Shown here piece after piece: positions 25,701-36,350 of a stretch of DNA of 64,000 nt (positions are counted from its first letter, which is position 1; each line of letters begins with the position of its first letter). Source of the DNA: Polytrichum commune (Eukaryota > Streptophyta > Polytrichopsida > Polytrichales > Polytrichaceae). The position numbers were made by a program, and so were the translations under genes. The notes under the pieces are model-generated. The model had not been told where the DNA came from and searched no databases. It worked only from the letters and a program-made list of their open reading frames with translations. The stretch is from positions 25,517,666 to 25,581,665 of the forward strand of contig OX485807.1 of the NCBI GenBank assembly GCA_950295325.1, written 5' to 3'.

Positions 25701-26310
25701 GTACAATGTCAAATAAATGAAGGGGATCCACCTCCAACTTCACGTTCTATTGAATCCAAATAAGAATCCACGTAATATATTTCGTGATATATCAAAGTCT
25801 TATCATGAAAAAAAACATCATTAAAACATATTAAAATGATTTGAGATGTTATATATTTCAATAATAACTTAAGTAACAAATTTTGTAATGAAAAAAATAA
25901 AACGTACATTAGACTCTTTTGTAGAAATGTAAAGTGTATAGGTAAGACTCGATTGACAATCCATCTAATAAAGTTGTTGTCTATAGTTGGAGGTATGAAA
26001 TGTGCCTCACTCCCTTAGACTTAGAGAAAGTTACTTACTCATTCGGAGAATGTGGCATGTGCCTCACCCTCTCAAACCCAAACGAAATAAATTACCGTTA
26101 TAAAGGGTGTGGCATGTGCCTCACCCTCTTAAACGTGAACAAAGCTAATTATTGATATTGAGGGTGTGGCACATGCCTCGTCCTCTTCAACCCAAACAAA
26201 TTTAATTACTGATATTGAGGGTATGGCATATGCATCGCCCCCTCAAACCCGAACAAAGTTAATTATTATTATAAAGAGTGTGGCATGTGCCTCATCCCCT
26301 CAAACCTTAG

Positions 26311-26770
26311 GGCCATGCCACACGACCGGCAGGAAGAACAAACAGGGAGCTGCGATTGGCTGAAACGAACCCCTAATTACCACACAAGAGGGCGTTTGAG
26401 GGGAGGCAACATGATGTGGCGAGGAATCTTTGTGAAGCGAACTACCAGACATGGTGCATTGGAAACCCGGGGATTGTGGGAGAAACAGCCCTGGGCCCAC
26501 AGTCTTGGACCTTTTCCTGCAGGTCCAGCTGCCCTCACAGAGCCGAGCCCTGCTTGCTGGTTGTCAAAAATAAAAGCCCTGCTTGTTGGTCATTAAAAAT
26601 AAAAGCCCTGCTTGGTGGTCATAAAAAATAAAAGCAGCTCAGGAGGTGCTGCTCGAACCCAGTGGCATGAATCGGTGTGTGGTGACTCAAGATAGAATTC
26701 GGTGACTCATAGAGCCTACCTGCAGCCATAGCCTGTACCAGCAAAGTACCTGCTGGCCGTCTAGCAGGCA
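26311..26770. mobile_element. 460-bp insertion in the minisatellite with 6-bp duplication
   Basis: The sequence CCTTAG lies on both sides (26305-26310 and 26771-26776). Removing the insert and one CCTTAG rejoins a normal minisatellite unit. There are no terminal inverted repeats. Inside are three near-identical copies of a roughly 30-bp word AAAATAAAAGCCCTGCTTG-like (26565-26632) and TGCTCGAACCCAGTGG, faintly like a Pol III box B. A SINE is possible but unproven. Confidence 0.55.
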
Positions 26771-26894
26771 CCTTAGCAAAACTACTTACCGTTAAAGAGA
26801 GTATGGCATGTGCCTTAGCCCCACAAATTTAAGCAAAAATAATTATTGATATTGAGGATGTGACATGTACCTCACCCCCTCAAACCATAGCAAA

Positions 26895-27018
26895 AACACC
26901 ATATTCGAAATTTTGGGAGATTTCCAGTCTCCCACTTTGATGACAGTTTAGGTGGAGTCGACCTAAACTGTATTTTCCCAAAATCATGGAATTTTCCCAA
27001 AATTTCGAATATGGTGTT
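26895..27018. mobile_element. 124-bp MITE with perfect 24-bp terminal inverted repeats
   Basis: The arms 26895-26918 and 26995-27018 are exact complements, starting AACACCATATTCGAAATTTT. A second hairpin, ACAGTTTAGGT...ACCTAAACTGT, sits inside at 26943-26971. CAAA flanks both ends (26891-26894 and 27019-27022), and removing the element plus one CAAA restores a minisatellite unit. It is too small to encode a protein. Confidence 0.85.
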
Positions 27019-27350
27019 CAAAGCTAGTTACTGCTATAAAGGGTGTGGCTCCACCTCAAAACCCTTGCAAAGCTAATTATTGTCATGTGAGGTGTGGCAT
27101 ATGCCTCACCCTCTTTTGCATGAAGGAGACATATTACCCATGTGTAAGGTGTGGCATTTGCCTCACCCCTTGGGCACGACCAAGGCTCATGATTTTGCTG
27201 CAATGTATGGCATGTGCTTCATCGCTCTAGTATGTGTAAGGGTAAATACCAAATGCGGGGGAATGTAACATGTCCATCACCTCATTAGCCCTAAGTTAAA
27301 ATCATTACTAAATATTATGCAAGACATGGCATGCGCCTCAATCACTCATT

Positions 27351-29600
27351 CATTGAATTGACTATGAGCAAATGTACACATTAATGTAGATTTTATTTTT
27401 ATAGTGCATTTTGTAATAAGTAGTGTTTTAAATATGTCTCTATAATATTTATTTCCATAAAATGACTTATTCATAAAAAAAAAATTGATCCAAAAAACCA
27501 ACAATTAGGTACAAGTAGAACAACGGCACCAATGCACTCAAAAAAATTCAAGTCTAAATTCTTAAATTTGTGCATGTTGGAACAATACAGACTAAAATTG
27601 CACATTCGAACACATTGTGGGAACACGCGAACACCAACATATCCGGATTGGCATTTTTAAGTGCCTAATCCGGTTTTTTCCGGATGACCCTAGTATCGTC
27701 CAGGGATTCTGTGAAGTATAGGAGGTCTAGAACTCTCCGTACCTGCTTATCTCCTCTTCCTTAGCCAAATTTCCGGAAACCCTAATTTCCGGACTTTTGG
27801 TCTTTGGGACACTCTTCGTCTTATTCCGGAGTATGCCGTTCCGGATTGTACTCCTAGGTCCTAATTATAATGCTTACTCACCCCTCTACGTCTACCCTCT
27901 AGAATAGGTGGTTCCTTCCGGTGAAGACATCCTCTATAAGATTGGAACCCGGAAACTCTCTCACAATCAATCCGGATTGATCAGATCCGTCTTGGCAGGT
28001 CACACAGAGAGATCCGGATTGTTTCTTAGGACCATAGTGACCAGAGGAGTCCGGATTCCAACCGGAGATCTGACTCGACAGGATGAGTGGGTGACCCGTA
28101 CCACTTTCCGGATTGTCCCGTCCCCCGGTGATGAGACCTCCTCGGAAGATCAGATTGGCGCAAGTCCATATCCCTTCCGGACCTTTGCCTAATCTTCCCC
28201 ACGGCTATTTCACCTGGACGTTACCCAGACATCTGGAACAATGAGGATCTCTTCCCACTACACTCCGGAAGTGGCCTCCAACCCGGAACCCTTACTGATC
28301 TGGACCTTCCCTTCTCCTTCCGACAGATCTGTCCGGCTACCTCTACCTTGGATTCTACTCAATCTGAGCTAACTGGGCGATCCGTACCACCTTCCGGATT
28401 GGTCTGTCTAAGGGCGGTGGGACCTCTTTAGAAGATCAGATTGGCGTAAGTCCGGATTCCTTCCGGATCTCACCCAATCCTCCCAGCGGCTATCCCACCT
28501 AGACGTTACTCAACCCTCCGGATTAGTGAGGTTTCCCTCCCACTACACACACAGAGGATCTACAAGGCAATAACCGGATCCGATCCGGGTCTCCTCTCCC
28601 ATGTCCTATCCGGAATTCCTATCCCTCATGCTCTCTCTCCTCCGCTAACAATCTCCGGATCATTCACACAAACATCAATCAAGGAAAGTCAAGGAGTGAG
28701 AAGCCAAGGCATTTATTAGAGTAGGAGTAATCAAAATACAACAATGGAGAAGGAACCCTTCCCCAACTCCTTATTCAGCCTTAAGTAGAGGCTCAAAATC
28801 CCTAATCTGAGGGCGGCGGCCCAGGCGGCTGCCCCTAAGGAAAACCCTAACTACACCCGTTCTCCCGGATTTCCCGGATCAAGATCCGGATTTTCCGCTG
28901 ACACACCCAAGGGAGAATTTTATTCCTCTTTTTCAAAAACTCCTAAGTCCTACATGCCTACCTCTATTCTGCCTAACTAATCAAGTTACCCTTCTAAGCT
29001 AAGAAGAGTGGTGCTTCTTCTGAGCCGATCCCTCCTTCGAGTGACTGCCGAGTCCATTGACGGTGGATGAGCCCCCTCCCGGCGACGCCTTCTGCAGCCG
29101 CGTGAGCATCCTCCTCATGTTCGGAGACGGGGCAATCTCGTCCTCCGAATCCGCTGCTCCCTCGGTCCGCGGTGTCCCGGTCTTTGGTGTTCCGGAGACT
29201 GTCCCTGGGGTTCCGGAAACTGTCCCCTTCCGGATGCTCCGGACCGGAGAAGGATCGCTTCCGGTGCCCTGTTCCGGATTCTACCTGCCCGAGATCGAGG
29301 CAGTCCGCGGATCCCTGTTAGAGGCCGCCCTTGAGGGTGGCGGAGGAAAGGGACTGACCATTTGGCAATCCGGAGGAGACGACGGCGAGGCGTGGGTCAT
29401 AGGGGCCTTGCCCCTACTCGGAGTTGCCTCTCGATCCGAAGTTTGATGCCGGATCGGTGTCCTAGCCCTGTCCGGAGTCCGGGACCGATCCGAGTTCCGC
29501 GGACCAGGTGTGAGGCCAAACCCACCACCCTTAAGCGTCCTAGTCCGGATGATGGGTTTGTGAATCACATGTGTAGTATCAAATTTCAATGATATAAGAA
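27351..29600. other. TCCGGA-rich non-coding block
   Basis: From about 27640 to 29570 the hexamer TCCGGA and its variants recur every 30-100 bp, on no fixed period. A longer module with GATCAGATTGGCG.AAGTCC, CGGCTAT..CACCT.GACGTTAC and CCCACTACAC appears at about 28080-28265 and again at about 28376-28548. Frames here are short. The block probably belongs with the gag-like frame at 31145-32776, which has the same base composition. Confidence 0.55.
28080..28548. repeat. Diverged direct repeat, offset about 296 bp
   Basis: 28080-28265 and 28376-28548 share, in order, CCGTACCAC.TTCCGGATTG, GATCAGATTGGCG, a CCTTCCGGA word, CGGCTAT, GACGTTAC and CCCACTACAC. Confidence 0.65.
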
Positions 29601-30079
29601 ATATCCTTCATCTCAGTGAACTTTCTAGTTCTAAAGTTCATGATGTTTTATTAATACTTGTTCCCTGAACAAATGAGGCATTGGCCTTCTCAAGGGTCCA
29701 TCTTGCGGCTTTGGCCACACATGCCCGTAAAAACATTCCCCTAGCACCCTTAATCTTTAATCCCTTTGCCTTGCCATTGCTAGGATCAATTACATCCTCC
29801 ATTCTTGAACAAGTAACTTATTTTGACCAAGAAGATGCGAGTGTTTAAAAACACTGTTCTTAATGATCCACCCCAATTACATTTACTAGCAAACCACACC
29901 TCACGCTAACTAGCCTAACAAATTTAACACTTACACATGTGCTAGAATAATCTAAAATGCATAACTTGACCTATGCTTAGTTTTAGTGATAGTACTCAAT
30001 TTGGGCTAAGCTTTGGTCACCCAAACATGCTCCCTACTACCCAACTGCTTCTTAAGACCCAACCATCCATGGCTGCCCC

Positions 30080-30600
30080 AGCAGCAGGCTAGTTCGGTGC
30101 AGCCCCTTAACTGCTCCAGAGGTAAAAAAGTTCGGTGCAGCCCCTTCAGCTGCTCGGCAGCAGACTAACCCCAGTTCAGGCCCTTCAGCTGCTTGGCAGC
30201 AGACTAACCCAGTTCAGGCCCTTCAGCTGCTCGGCAGCAGACTAACCCAGTTCAGGCCCTTCAGCTGTTCTGCAGCAGACTAATCCCAGTTCAGGCCCTT
30301 CAGCTGCTCGGCAGCAGACTAACCCAGTTCAGGCCCTTTAGCTGTTCTGCAGCAGACTAACCCAGTTCAGGCCCTTTAGCTGTTCTGCAGCAGACTAATC
30401 CCAGTTTAGGCCCTTCAGCTGTTCTGCAGCAGAGTAACCCAGTTCAGGCCCTTCAGCTGCTCAGCAACAGACTAACCCAGTTCAGGCCCTTCAGCTGCTC
30501 GGCAGCAGACTAACCCCGGTTCAGGCCCTTCAGCTGTTCTGCAGCAGACTAACCCAGTTCAGGCTCTTCAGCTGCTCGGCAACAGACTAACCCCGGTTCC
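30080..30600. repeat. 39-bp minisatellite, about 12 copies
   Basis: The unit is CAGTTCAGGCCCTTCAGCTG followed by CTCGGCAGCAGACTAACCC, with occasional 40-bp copies carrying one extra C. Copies are highly similar. On the - strand a 39-bp copy reads as 13 codons without a stop, but the 40-bp copies shift the frame, so a protein is unlikely. Confidence 0.9.
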
Positions 30601-31144
30601 AGCAGTGCTTGGACAGAATCTGATGAGTTCTACAAAACATTCTCAACTCCTAGTAATTAATCTAACATCCTTCTAATCTCTTAACTAATAATTAATCTAT
30701 CCTACTAATTTCATCAAGTTAACTCCTAATCACACGTGTTTATCTAATAATTCTAAGGGCTCCCTCCACATGAGAGGGATTGAGAGAGAGAGCAAAAATG
30801 AGAGAAAAACACCTTAAGTAGCAAAGAGGGAGAGAGAGGGAGAGAGGTGAGGATAGGGTGAGAGGATTAGCACCTCCAATCACAACCCCTTAATCCCTTC
30901 CTCCTAAGTAGGGACTCATCCCATCCACAAGGCCTTTCCCTTCCTAAACTAACAAGGTGGATCCTAATGTGGGCATTTAACCCGCGGAGCTCACCTTGCC
31001 TCACCTTACCCCCTACTCACATAATCAAGGCATTCTCTAATTGAACTTAAACCTTGAAACAATCATACAACACCCCCTAATGTCTAAACTTCAATCCACA
31101 CCACACTTCGCTCTTTTTATATTTTTGTGAACAATCATAACACT
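30601..31144. other. Spacer with purine tract
   Basis: (GA)-rich DNA lies at 30775-30860, AGAGAGGGAGAGAG-like. No gene was recognised. It lies downstream of the gag-like frame on the - strand. Confidence 0.5.
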
Positions 31145-32776
31145 TCAAAGTCTAACTAAAATTGGTTTCAAAGAGTTAATCACCACATGTGGGCACCATT
31201 TTGGGCTCACACCAGGGGACTGGCCTCTTCCGGATCTGACCGACCCGGTACTCTTCCTCCTCACCTGGGGAGAACGGACCCTTTCCGGAGCTCTCCCGGA
31301 ACTAGCCGGCCGAGAGCCGCCTCCCTGCTGGCTGGGTCCTGCAGACGTTGGCGGGTTCTGAACTAGAGCGACCTCGCCAACTACCTCGTAAAGGGTTCCG
31401 GTTGGTGACCCAGGCGGACCCGGATAAAATACCCGCTGGGGTGTTCCGCTTGGCGGAACCACCTTCTGGATTTCCGCCAGGAGATCCTTCATCGTCCGTG
31501 AGTACTTCACGAGGATGGGAAGGGTCTGTCTGGCGGAAGCGGGTTCTCCGGACCCCATCATCCGGTCGTAGAGATGCGCCTTGTTGACGATCTCTGCCGG
31601 ATGCCCCACCAGCTCCTGGATCCGGCTGAAGAGCACTGCCTGCTCCGCGTGGTACTTCTGGATCTCTTCGCTCTTCTGACTCAGCTCCTGAGTCATGGCT
31701 GCTACCTGCGCGGTGAGATGGGCGTTCTCCGTCTTGGCCTGCTCCAGCTCCTTCCTGTCCGCCCTCTTTGCCAATTCCCGGAGGATATTTCCGGGTCTGC
31801 AGTCGTCCAGGGCATGGTTCGTCCCTCGGACGATGTGTTCCAGCCGGTAGTACTGGTTCTGCAGGTCCTCCATCCCCTCCTGGATCCGCTTGAAGGGATT
31901 CTCCGGAAAGTCCCAAGCGGATAGATCCACATTCCGCCATGTGGTCTCCCGGCTGGGTCCGGCTTCCGGATGATGATGAGGAGGAGGAGAGAGTGGCCTC
32001 GAGACGGTTGGCGGCGGGCTTCCGGGTGACGAGGGAGGTGCTTCCGGAAGGATTGGGTCGTTGGAAGTCTCCGTCTCGAGGTCTCCGGCTTCCGGGAGGA
32101 GCTTGTAGGTGACCTCGTCCGCTGCTATCGTTAGCAGGTCCTCCTCCTCTGCCAAGATGCAGTCGAAGTGATGGTAGAGATGCAAAATGAAGGGGGAGAG
32201 AAAGGAGGGTTTCCGGCCAATGTGGGGGAGGGCCCGCCCTACTATCTCCTGGATGATCAGCCCCCAGTTCACGGGCCGGACCCCGGACATGGCACCGAAC
32301 AGGGTGTTAGCCATGGTGAGGCTAATCCGCTTCGGCTTGTCCGGATTGAGGATAGGCAGGAGGAATTCGAGTACCCTCCTCTCTCTCAGGTTCCGGCAGT
32401 TCATGGGATGGAAGCCGTCTTTTGGATCCGCGTCCCCTCTGAACTTTCCGGCGAACAGGCCGTCGCGGCGGCCGGCCCACCCCTCTGCAATCCCCCTAGG
32501 AAACCCGTAGACCCTTTTCCAAGTATCCAGAGTCCAATTTTCCGGATCCCTCCTCTTTGTTCCTAGCCACTGATTTCCTCTCTCGAATTTGAACTCACGG
32601 AGGGTATCTTCTGCTCGGAGGTTCCAGGGTTTGGAGAGCAATCCCGCACAACCCATAACCCGGAAATCTTCCGCGAGCTCCTGCAGCTCCCTATCCTCCC
32701 TCGAAATTGCAGGGGTGAGGGCTTTGAGCGGAATCGGGATGGGTTCCCTCTGATCCTCTTCCTGTGCTTCCGGCAT
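31145..32776 (-). CDS. Gag-like protein of a retroelement, 543 aa
   Basis: One uninterrupted frame of 543 codons starts at the ATG at 32776. Residues about 1-230 are globular, with an NPDKPKRISLTMANTLFG stretch like the putative capsid regions of plant retroelement proteins. Residues about 235-275 are Pro/Ser-rich. Residues about 285-390 are charged and likely coiled-coil (ELAKRADRKELEQAKTEN). The C-terminal third is basic and Pro/Gly/Ser-rich (APERVRSPQVRRKSTGSVR). No zinc knuckle, protease, RT or integrase is seen nearby. The codons carry the same TCCGGA words as the flanking non-coding DNA. I infer a non-autonomous or partly deleted LTR element; it could be an unknown host protein instead. 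Confidence 0.55.
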   Translation of the reverse strand: MPEAQEEDQREPIPIPLKALTPAISREDRELQELAEDFRVMGCAGLLSKPWNLRAEDTLREFKFERGNQWLGTKRRDPENWTLDTWKRVYGFPRGIAEGWAGRRDGLFAGKFRGDADPKDGFHPMNCRNLRERRVLEFLLPILNPDKPKRISLTMANTLFGAMSGVRPVNWGLIIQEIVGRALPHIGRKPSFLSPFILHLYHHFDCILAEEEDLLTIAADEVTYKLLPEAGDLETETSNDPILPEAPPSSPGSPPPTVSRPLSPPPHHHPEAGPSRETTWRNVDLSAWDFPENPFKRIQEGMEDLQNQYYRLEHIVRGTNHALDDCRPGNILRELAKRADRKELEQAKTENAHLTAQVAAMTQELSQKSEEIQKYHAEQAVLFSRIQELVGHPAEIVNKAHLYDRMMGSGEPASARQTLPILVKYSRTMKDLLAEIQKVVPPSGTPQRVFYPGPPGSPTGTLYEVVGEVALVQNPPTSAGPSQQGGGSRPASSGRAPERVRSPQVRRKSTGSVRSGRGQSPGVSPKWCPHVVINSLKPILVRL

Positions 32777-33733
32777 TTTCCTCTTCTTTCTAAATTTCCA
32801 GCTTGACTATGGAAACTCTCTTTCTCTCTCTTCCGGATTCCCTCTCTTCCGTCTAACTGCTACAGAGTCCCAGCAATTCAACTGCTGGCGGCTCGAAATG
32901 ACGACAGACTCACCACTCGTTCTCTCAACAAATTTGCCTTTTGTGAATCAGAAACAAAAAAGTGGGAAGGAGAAGGAAGGGACCCTTAAATATCCCTCCT
33001 CCCTCTTCCTTCCCCTGCTACCGTTTGGTTTAACGGAAAACGGTTACAACCGTTTTCCGACGGTTTTCCCTCAACCGTCATAAACCCGTTGTAACCGCTA
33101 CTTCCGGTCCGTTGGGTAATCTTGGCGCGTCCGTTACTTGGTCCGGACCAGCGGTTCGGACCATGATTAAACGGTCCGCCAATCCAAATTGACAGACCGG
33201 TCATAATACTTATTTTAATTCGTTTTATCGCACAAGGCGGATTTAGACTGCCCTATTTCCTAGTACAAGTAATTTTATCCTAAGAGGCCCTATTATCTTC
33301 AGACAAGCAGGGTAAAATACGGAAATTGAACCCGTATTTCCGTCTTCCGCAACTGCCTGCGGCGGACATCGTCTTCGCATTCTTCTTCACATTCATACAC
33401 AATTTCAAACTTCAAACATTACAACAGACATCCACATTGCATTATTTGTGTTAGTATATATGTACACCTCCAGAGCAGGCTCCACATTTCCACTTCAAAA
33501 TTTGCAAAACCCCATGTCAACATGTACTTGTCCATATGTGATCACAACTTCTAATCATGGAGTTAAAAACAATGACTACAGTTTGTCATCCGTATGCAGA
33601 TCGTTAAATCCAATGACTACACTTGGTTTCAGTGGGGGTTTCTCACATGCACGGTCTGTGGGTGCTACAGTCTCGCTAAACTATACGAGATGGAGCAATG
33701 GAGCTGGGCCACAATGGCATCAACCAAAAACAT
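32777..33733. other. 5' flank of the gag-like frame
   Basis: Pyrimidine-rich (TCTCTCTTCC-type) just upstream of the ATG on the - strand, then a region rich in CGGTTTTCC and GGTCCG words at 33020-33190. I looked for a long terminal repeat matching 27640-29600 and found none. 33440-33733 has no recognisable content. Confidence 0.45.
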
Positions 33734-33875
33734 TCAATTCACTGGATAATAAGTGAAGAGCTCGTCTCCCTCCGCAATGTCTCTTGTTGCCAATGAAAGG
33801 GGTAAGAATGCACTTACAAACTTCATTAACCTTTGCAAGGTTGGAGTTGTCCAAGGTGAAGTTAGCAAAGAAGAA
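33734..33875 (-). pseudogene. Possible SET-domain fragment with one frameshift
   Basis: On the - strand a frame reads DNSNLAKVNEVCKCILTPFI, and one base further on the other frame continues ATRDIAEGDELFTYYPVN then a stop. Together these resemble the end of a SET methyltransferase domain (a SC..NL..V segment, then ATRDI.EGDELF.YY). Neighbouring exons are not visible, so it is probably a stranded, broken fragment. Similarity was judged from memory of the family. Confidence 0.4.
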
Positions 33876-34269
33876 CGAAGAAGAAGACAAGCAGGAAAAG
33901 GGGGGGAAAGTTCAATTTTTTTTTTCGGGTTGCCCCTACCAGTCCGACGACCTTCGGGCAGCCCGGGCAAAAAATGAGGTTTGTGCCCATAAACTTGCCC
34001 CTTTGCCTAGTTTATAGGAAGAGGACATGACAATGAAGGAGGCGAAAACGCAAATTATAACTTACACAATCCAAGGAATGTGATAAGCTTCCGATGTTAA
34101 AGTAGGATGATTGAGAGGGGAGAACTACAAGGAAAAAAGGCAGAGGGAAAGAGGAATTTTTTTTCTTCCCCTAAGGCTGCCCCTTGGGTCCGATGCTCAC
34201 CGGGCAACCCTCGCCTCTAAGGGTGGGACAGTGAGGGACCTACGCCTCACTGCCCGCCGGGCGCCCGCC

Positions 34270-34352
34270 TATGGAATGCCAAAAGGGCCATATTTTGTAA
34301 AACATGGTACCCCGGGGAAGATGCCCGATGCCCCGGGAAAGATTCCCTGTAC
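34270..34352 (+). repeat. Left arm of the 83-bp inverted repeat flanking plastid DNA
   Basis: It runs from TATGGAATGCCAAAAGGGCC to GATTCCCTGTAC and pairs with 35525-35607 at about 81 of 83 positions. It is GC-rich, with CCCCGGGG-type words, unlike the AT-rich insert next to it. The sequence just left (34190-34260) belongs to a wider GC-rich repeat also found at 40107-40275. Confidence 0.9.
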
Positions 34353-34538
34353 CCCGAGGTATAATAAGAAAAAATATTAGTAATAAACAAAATTTTTGAA
34401 ATTACATTATTCAATTTAAAAAGGCTTAAAATATTAAATAATTTTACATTTTAGTTAGATATATTTTATTTTAAATAAAAATATATATTTTATTTTTCTT
34501 TTAAAGTGATACTATCACTTTTTAAAGAGACATTTTGA

Positions 34539-34886
<348 letters not shown>

Positions 34887-35188
34887 ATTTGGATATTTTA
34901 AAAGTGTCATACTTTTTAATTTAGTTATTAGTTTCTCTAAAAAATAAGTTATATAACTTATTTTTTAGAGAAACTAATAATTAAATTAAATAAAAAATTT
35001 ACTCTCTTGCTACTCTAGGTAAAAAAACATTTGTGACTTTTGTTTAGCAGAAAGTTAAAAAAATAAAGTATTTTCTAATTGTATTTGAAAAAAAAAGACT
35101 TAAATTAAATTAGTTTCTGTCTAAAAACAAGTGACTTTAAGTAAAAAAGACTCTGTAAAACTTTGATAACCTATTGATAGGAGAGAGT

Positions 35189-35329
35189 ATGAAAAATATT
35201 ATTAGTTTAGTTATTTCTTCAGGTTATTGGCCTCTTGCTGGAAATTTTGGCTTAAATACAAACCTTTTAGAAACAAATTTAATTAATTTAAGTGTAGTGC
35301 TTAGCTTAATAGTTTACTTCGGAAAGGGA
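35189..35329 (+). pseudogene. atpF: atpF exon 1 (ATP synthase subunit b), truncated copy
   Basis: 47 codons starting [20 protein letters not shown] and ending IVYFGKG, followed at 35330 by GTGTG, the typical start of the atpF group II intron. A GGAGAG ribosome-binding-like site precedes the ATG. Exon 2 is absent; only about 195 bp of intron remain before the right inverted repeat. It cannot give a functional protein. Confidence 0.9.
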
Positions 35330-35524
35330 GTGTGTGCGGGTTAGTTACTTAAATAAAATAGCTGGAACAATCCAGTTATACAAAGAAAATGTATAATTCC
35401 AACGAATTACTTCCAAATTTAAACAAAATTTGGAACAACTATAGCATTTCGTAAAATCAGTAAAATTTACTAACTGACTAAGAAATATTTAGAAAATGGT
35501 TAAACCTACTGGGTCGAGCTCAGA

Positions 35525-35607
35525 GTACAGGGAATCTTTCCCGGGGCACCGGGCATCTTCCCCGGGGTACCCTGTTTTACAAAATATGGCCCTTTTGGCA
35601 TTCCATA
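35525..35607 (-). repeat. Right arm of the 83-bp inverted repeat flanking plastid DNA
   Basis: Complement of 34270-34352 with about two mismatches; the inner end GTACAGGG mirrors CCCTGTAC of the left arm. Beyond it, 35608-35728 is part of the GC-rich repeat shared with 36196-36255 and 40107-40275. Confidence 0.9.
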
Positions 35608-35691
35608 CCCGCCCTCTCCTCTAACCCCGCGCTCCCCCCACTCCCCGGGCTCCCCATTGCCCGCCTCCATACCCAGGAGAGGCCCGCGTAG

Positions 35692-36350
35692 ATACCTGCC
35701 CAGCTCTTCGTTCTCGCGTGTCCAACACGGAATATATCCAACAAGTGAAGAAGAATGCACAAGCTCTTGCAGATCTCCAATGCTTTTATCACACTCAAAG
35801 GCAGAGCAAATAATTCTGAGGTTGCAGGGTTGAGAGCGAAGGTTGAGAATTTTGCCACTGCATTTGAGATGCCAGGATTTGAATTGGATCTCGGGGAGCT
35901 TGTGGATCACTTGCCTTGGAATTGGTCTCAATGTTCTGAAGAATTCGGATGGCATACTAGTGTCTTGCGCATTTGGAGTCTCAAAGTTGATGCGAGTGAG
36001 GAATGAGTTGGATTTTGGTTTTGTGTGAAAGTCAGTAGTGGGGAATGGCGTCACTGTATGGCAGGTGAGGTAAACATGTAAGTAGGTGTTTGTGCAGCTC
36101 CCCTTTGTCGTCATTCTAGTGTAGTATATTGTAGTGTCACTGTGATCATTTAACCCTCATTGGACTTTGGAACTTCTGGAAGAAGCTGAAATTCGGTGTT
36201 GGACACGCGAGAACGAAGAGCTGGGCGGGTATCGGAGCAGGCCTCGCCTGGGTATGGAGGCACAAGTGAAGAAGAATGCACAAGCTCTTGCATATCTCCA
36301 ATGCTTTTATCACACTAAAAGGCATAGCAAGTAATTATGAGGTTGCAGGG
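35692..36350. repeat. Composite: 37-bp inverted repeat plus about 90-bp direct repeat
   Basis: 35692-35728 and 36196-36232 are complements over 37 bp with one mismatch (GTGTTGGACACGCGAGAACG side). Immediately after each lies a direct copy of about 90 bp beginning ACAAGTGAAGAAGAATGCAC (35741 and 36262). The arrangement looks like an element end duplicated and inverted together with a piece of target DNA. Confidence 0.75.

Larger units (their letters stand above)
25985..27350. repeat. Minisatellite, 57-61 bp unit, about 14 copies, interrupted twice
   Basis: Each unit contains GTGTGGCATGTGCCTCACCC or a variant, then CTCAAACCC..AACAAAGCTAATTATT. Copies start near 26049, 26108, 26164, 26221, 26278, 26801, 26862, 27042, 27087, 27148, 27207, 27266 and 27325. 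Units differ by many substitutions, so the array is old. Two insertions (26311-26770 and 26895-27018) split single units. Confidence 0.85.

Noticed and set aside
27640-33440. Complete LTR retrotransposon with paired LTRs
   Set aside because: I compared the left TCCGGA block with the right flank and found no direct long repeat; protease, RT and integrase were also not seen.
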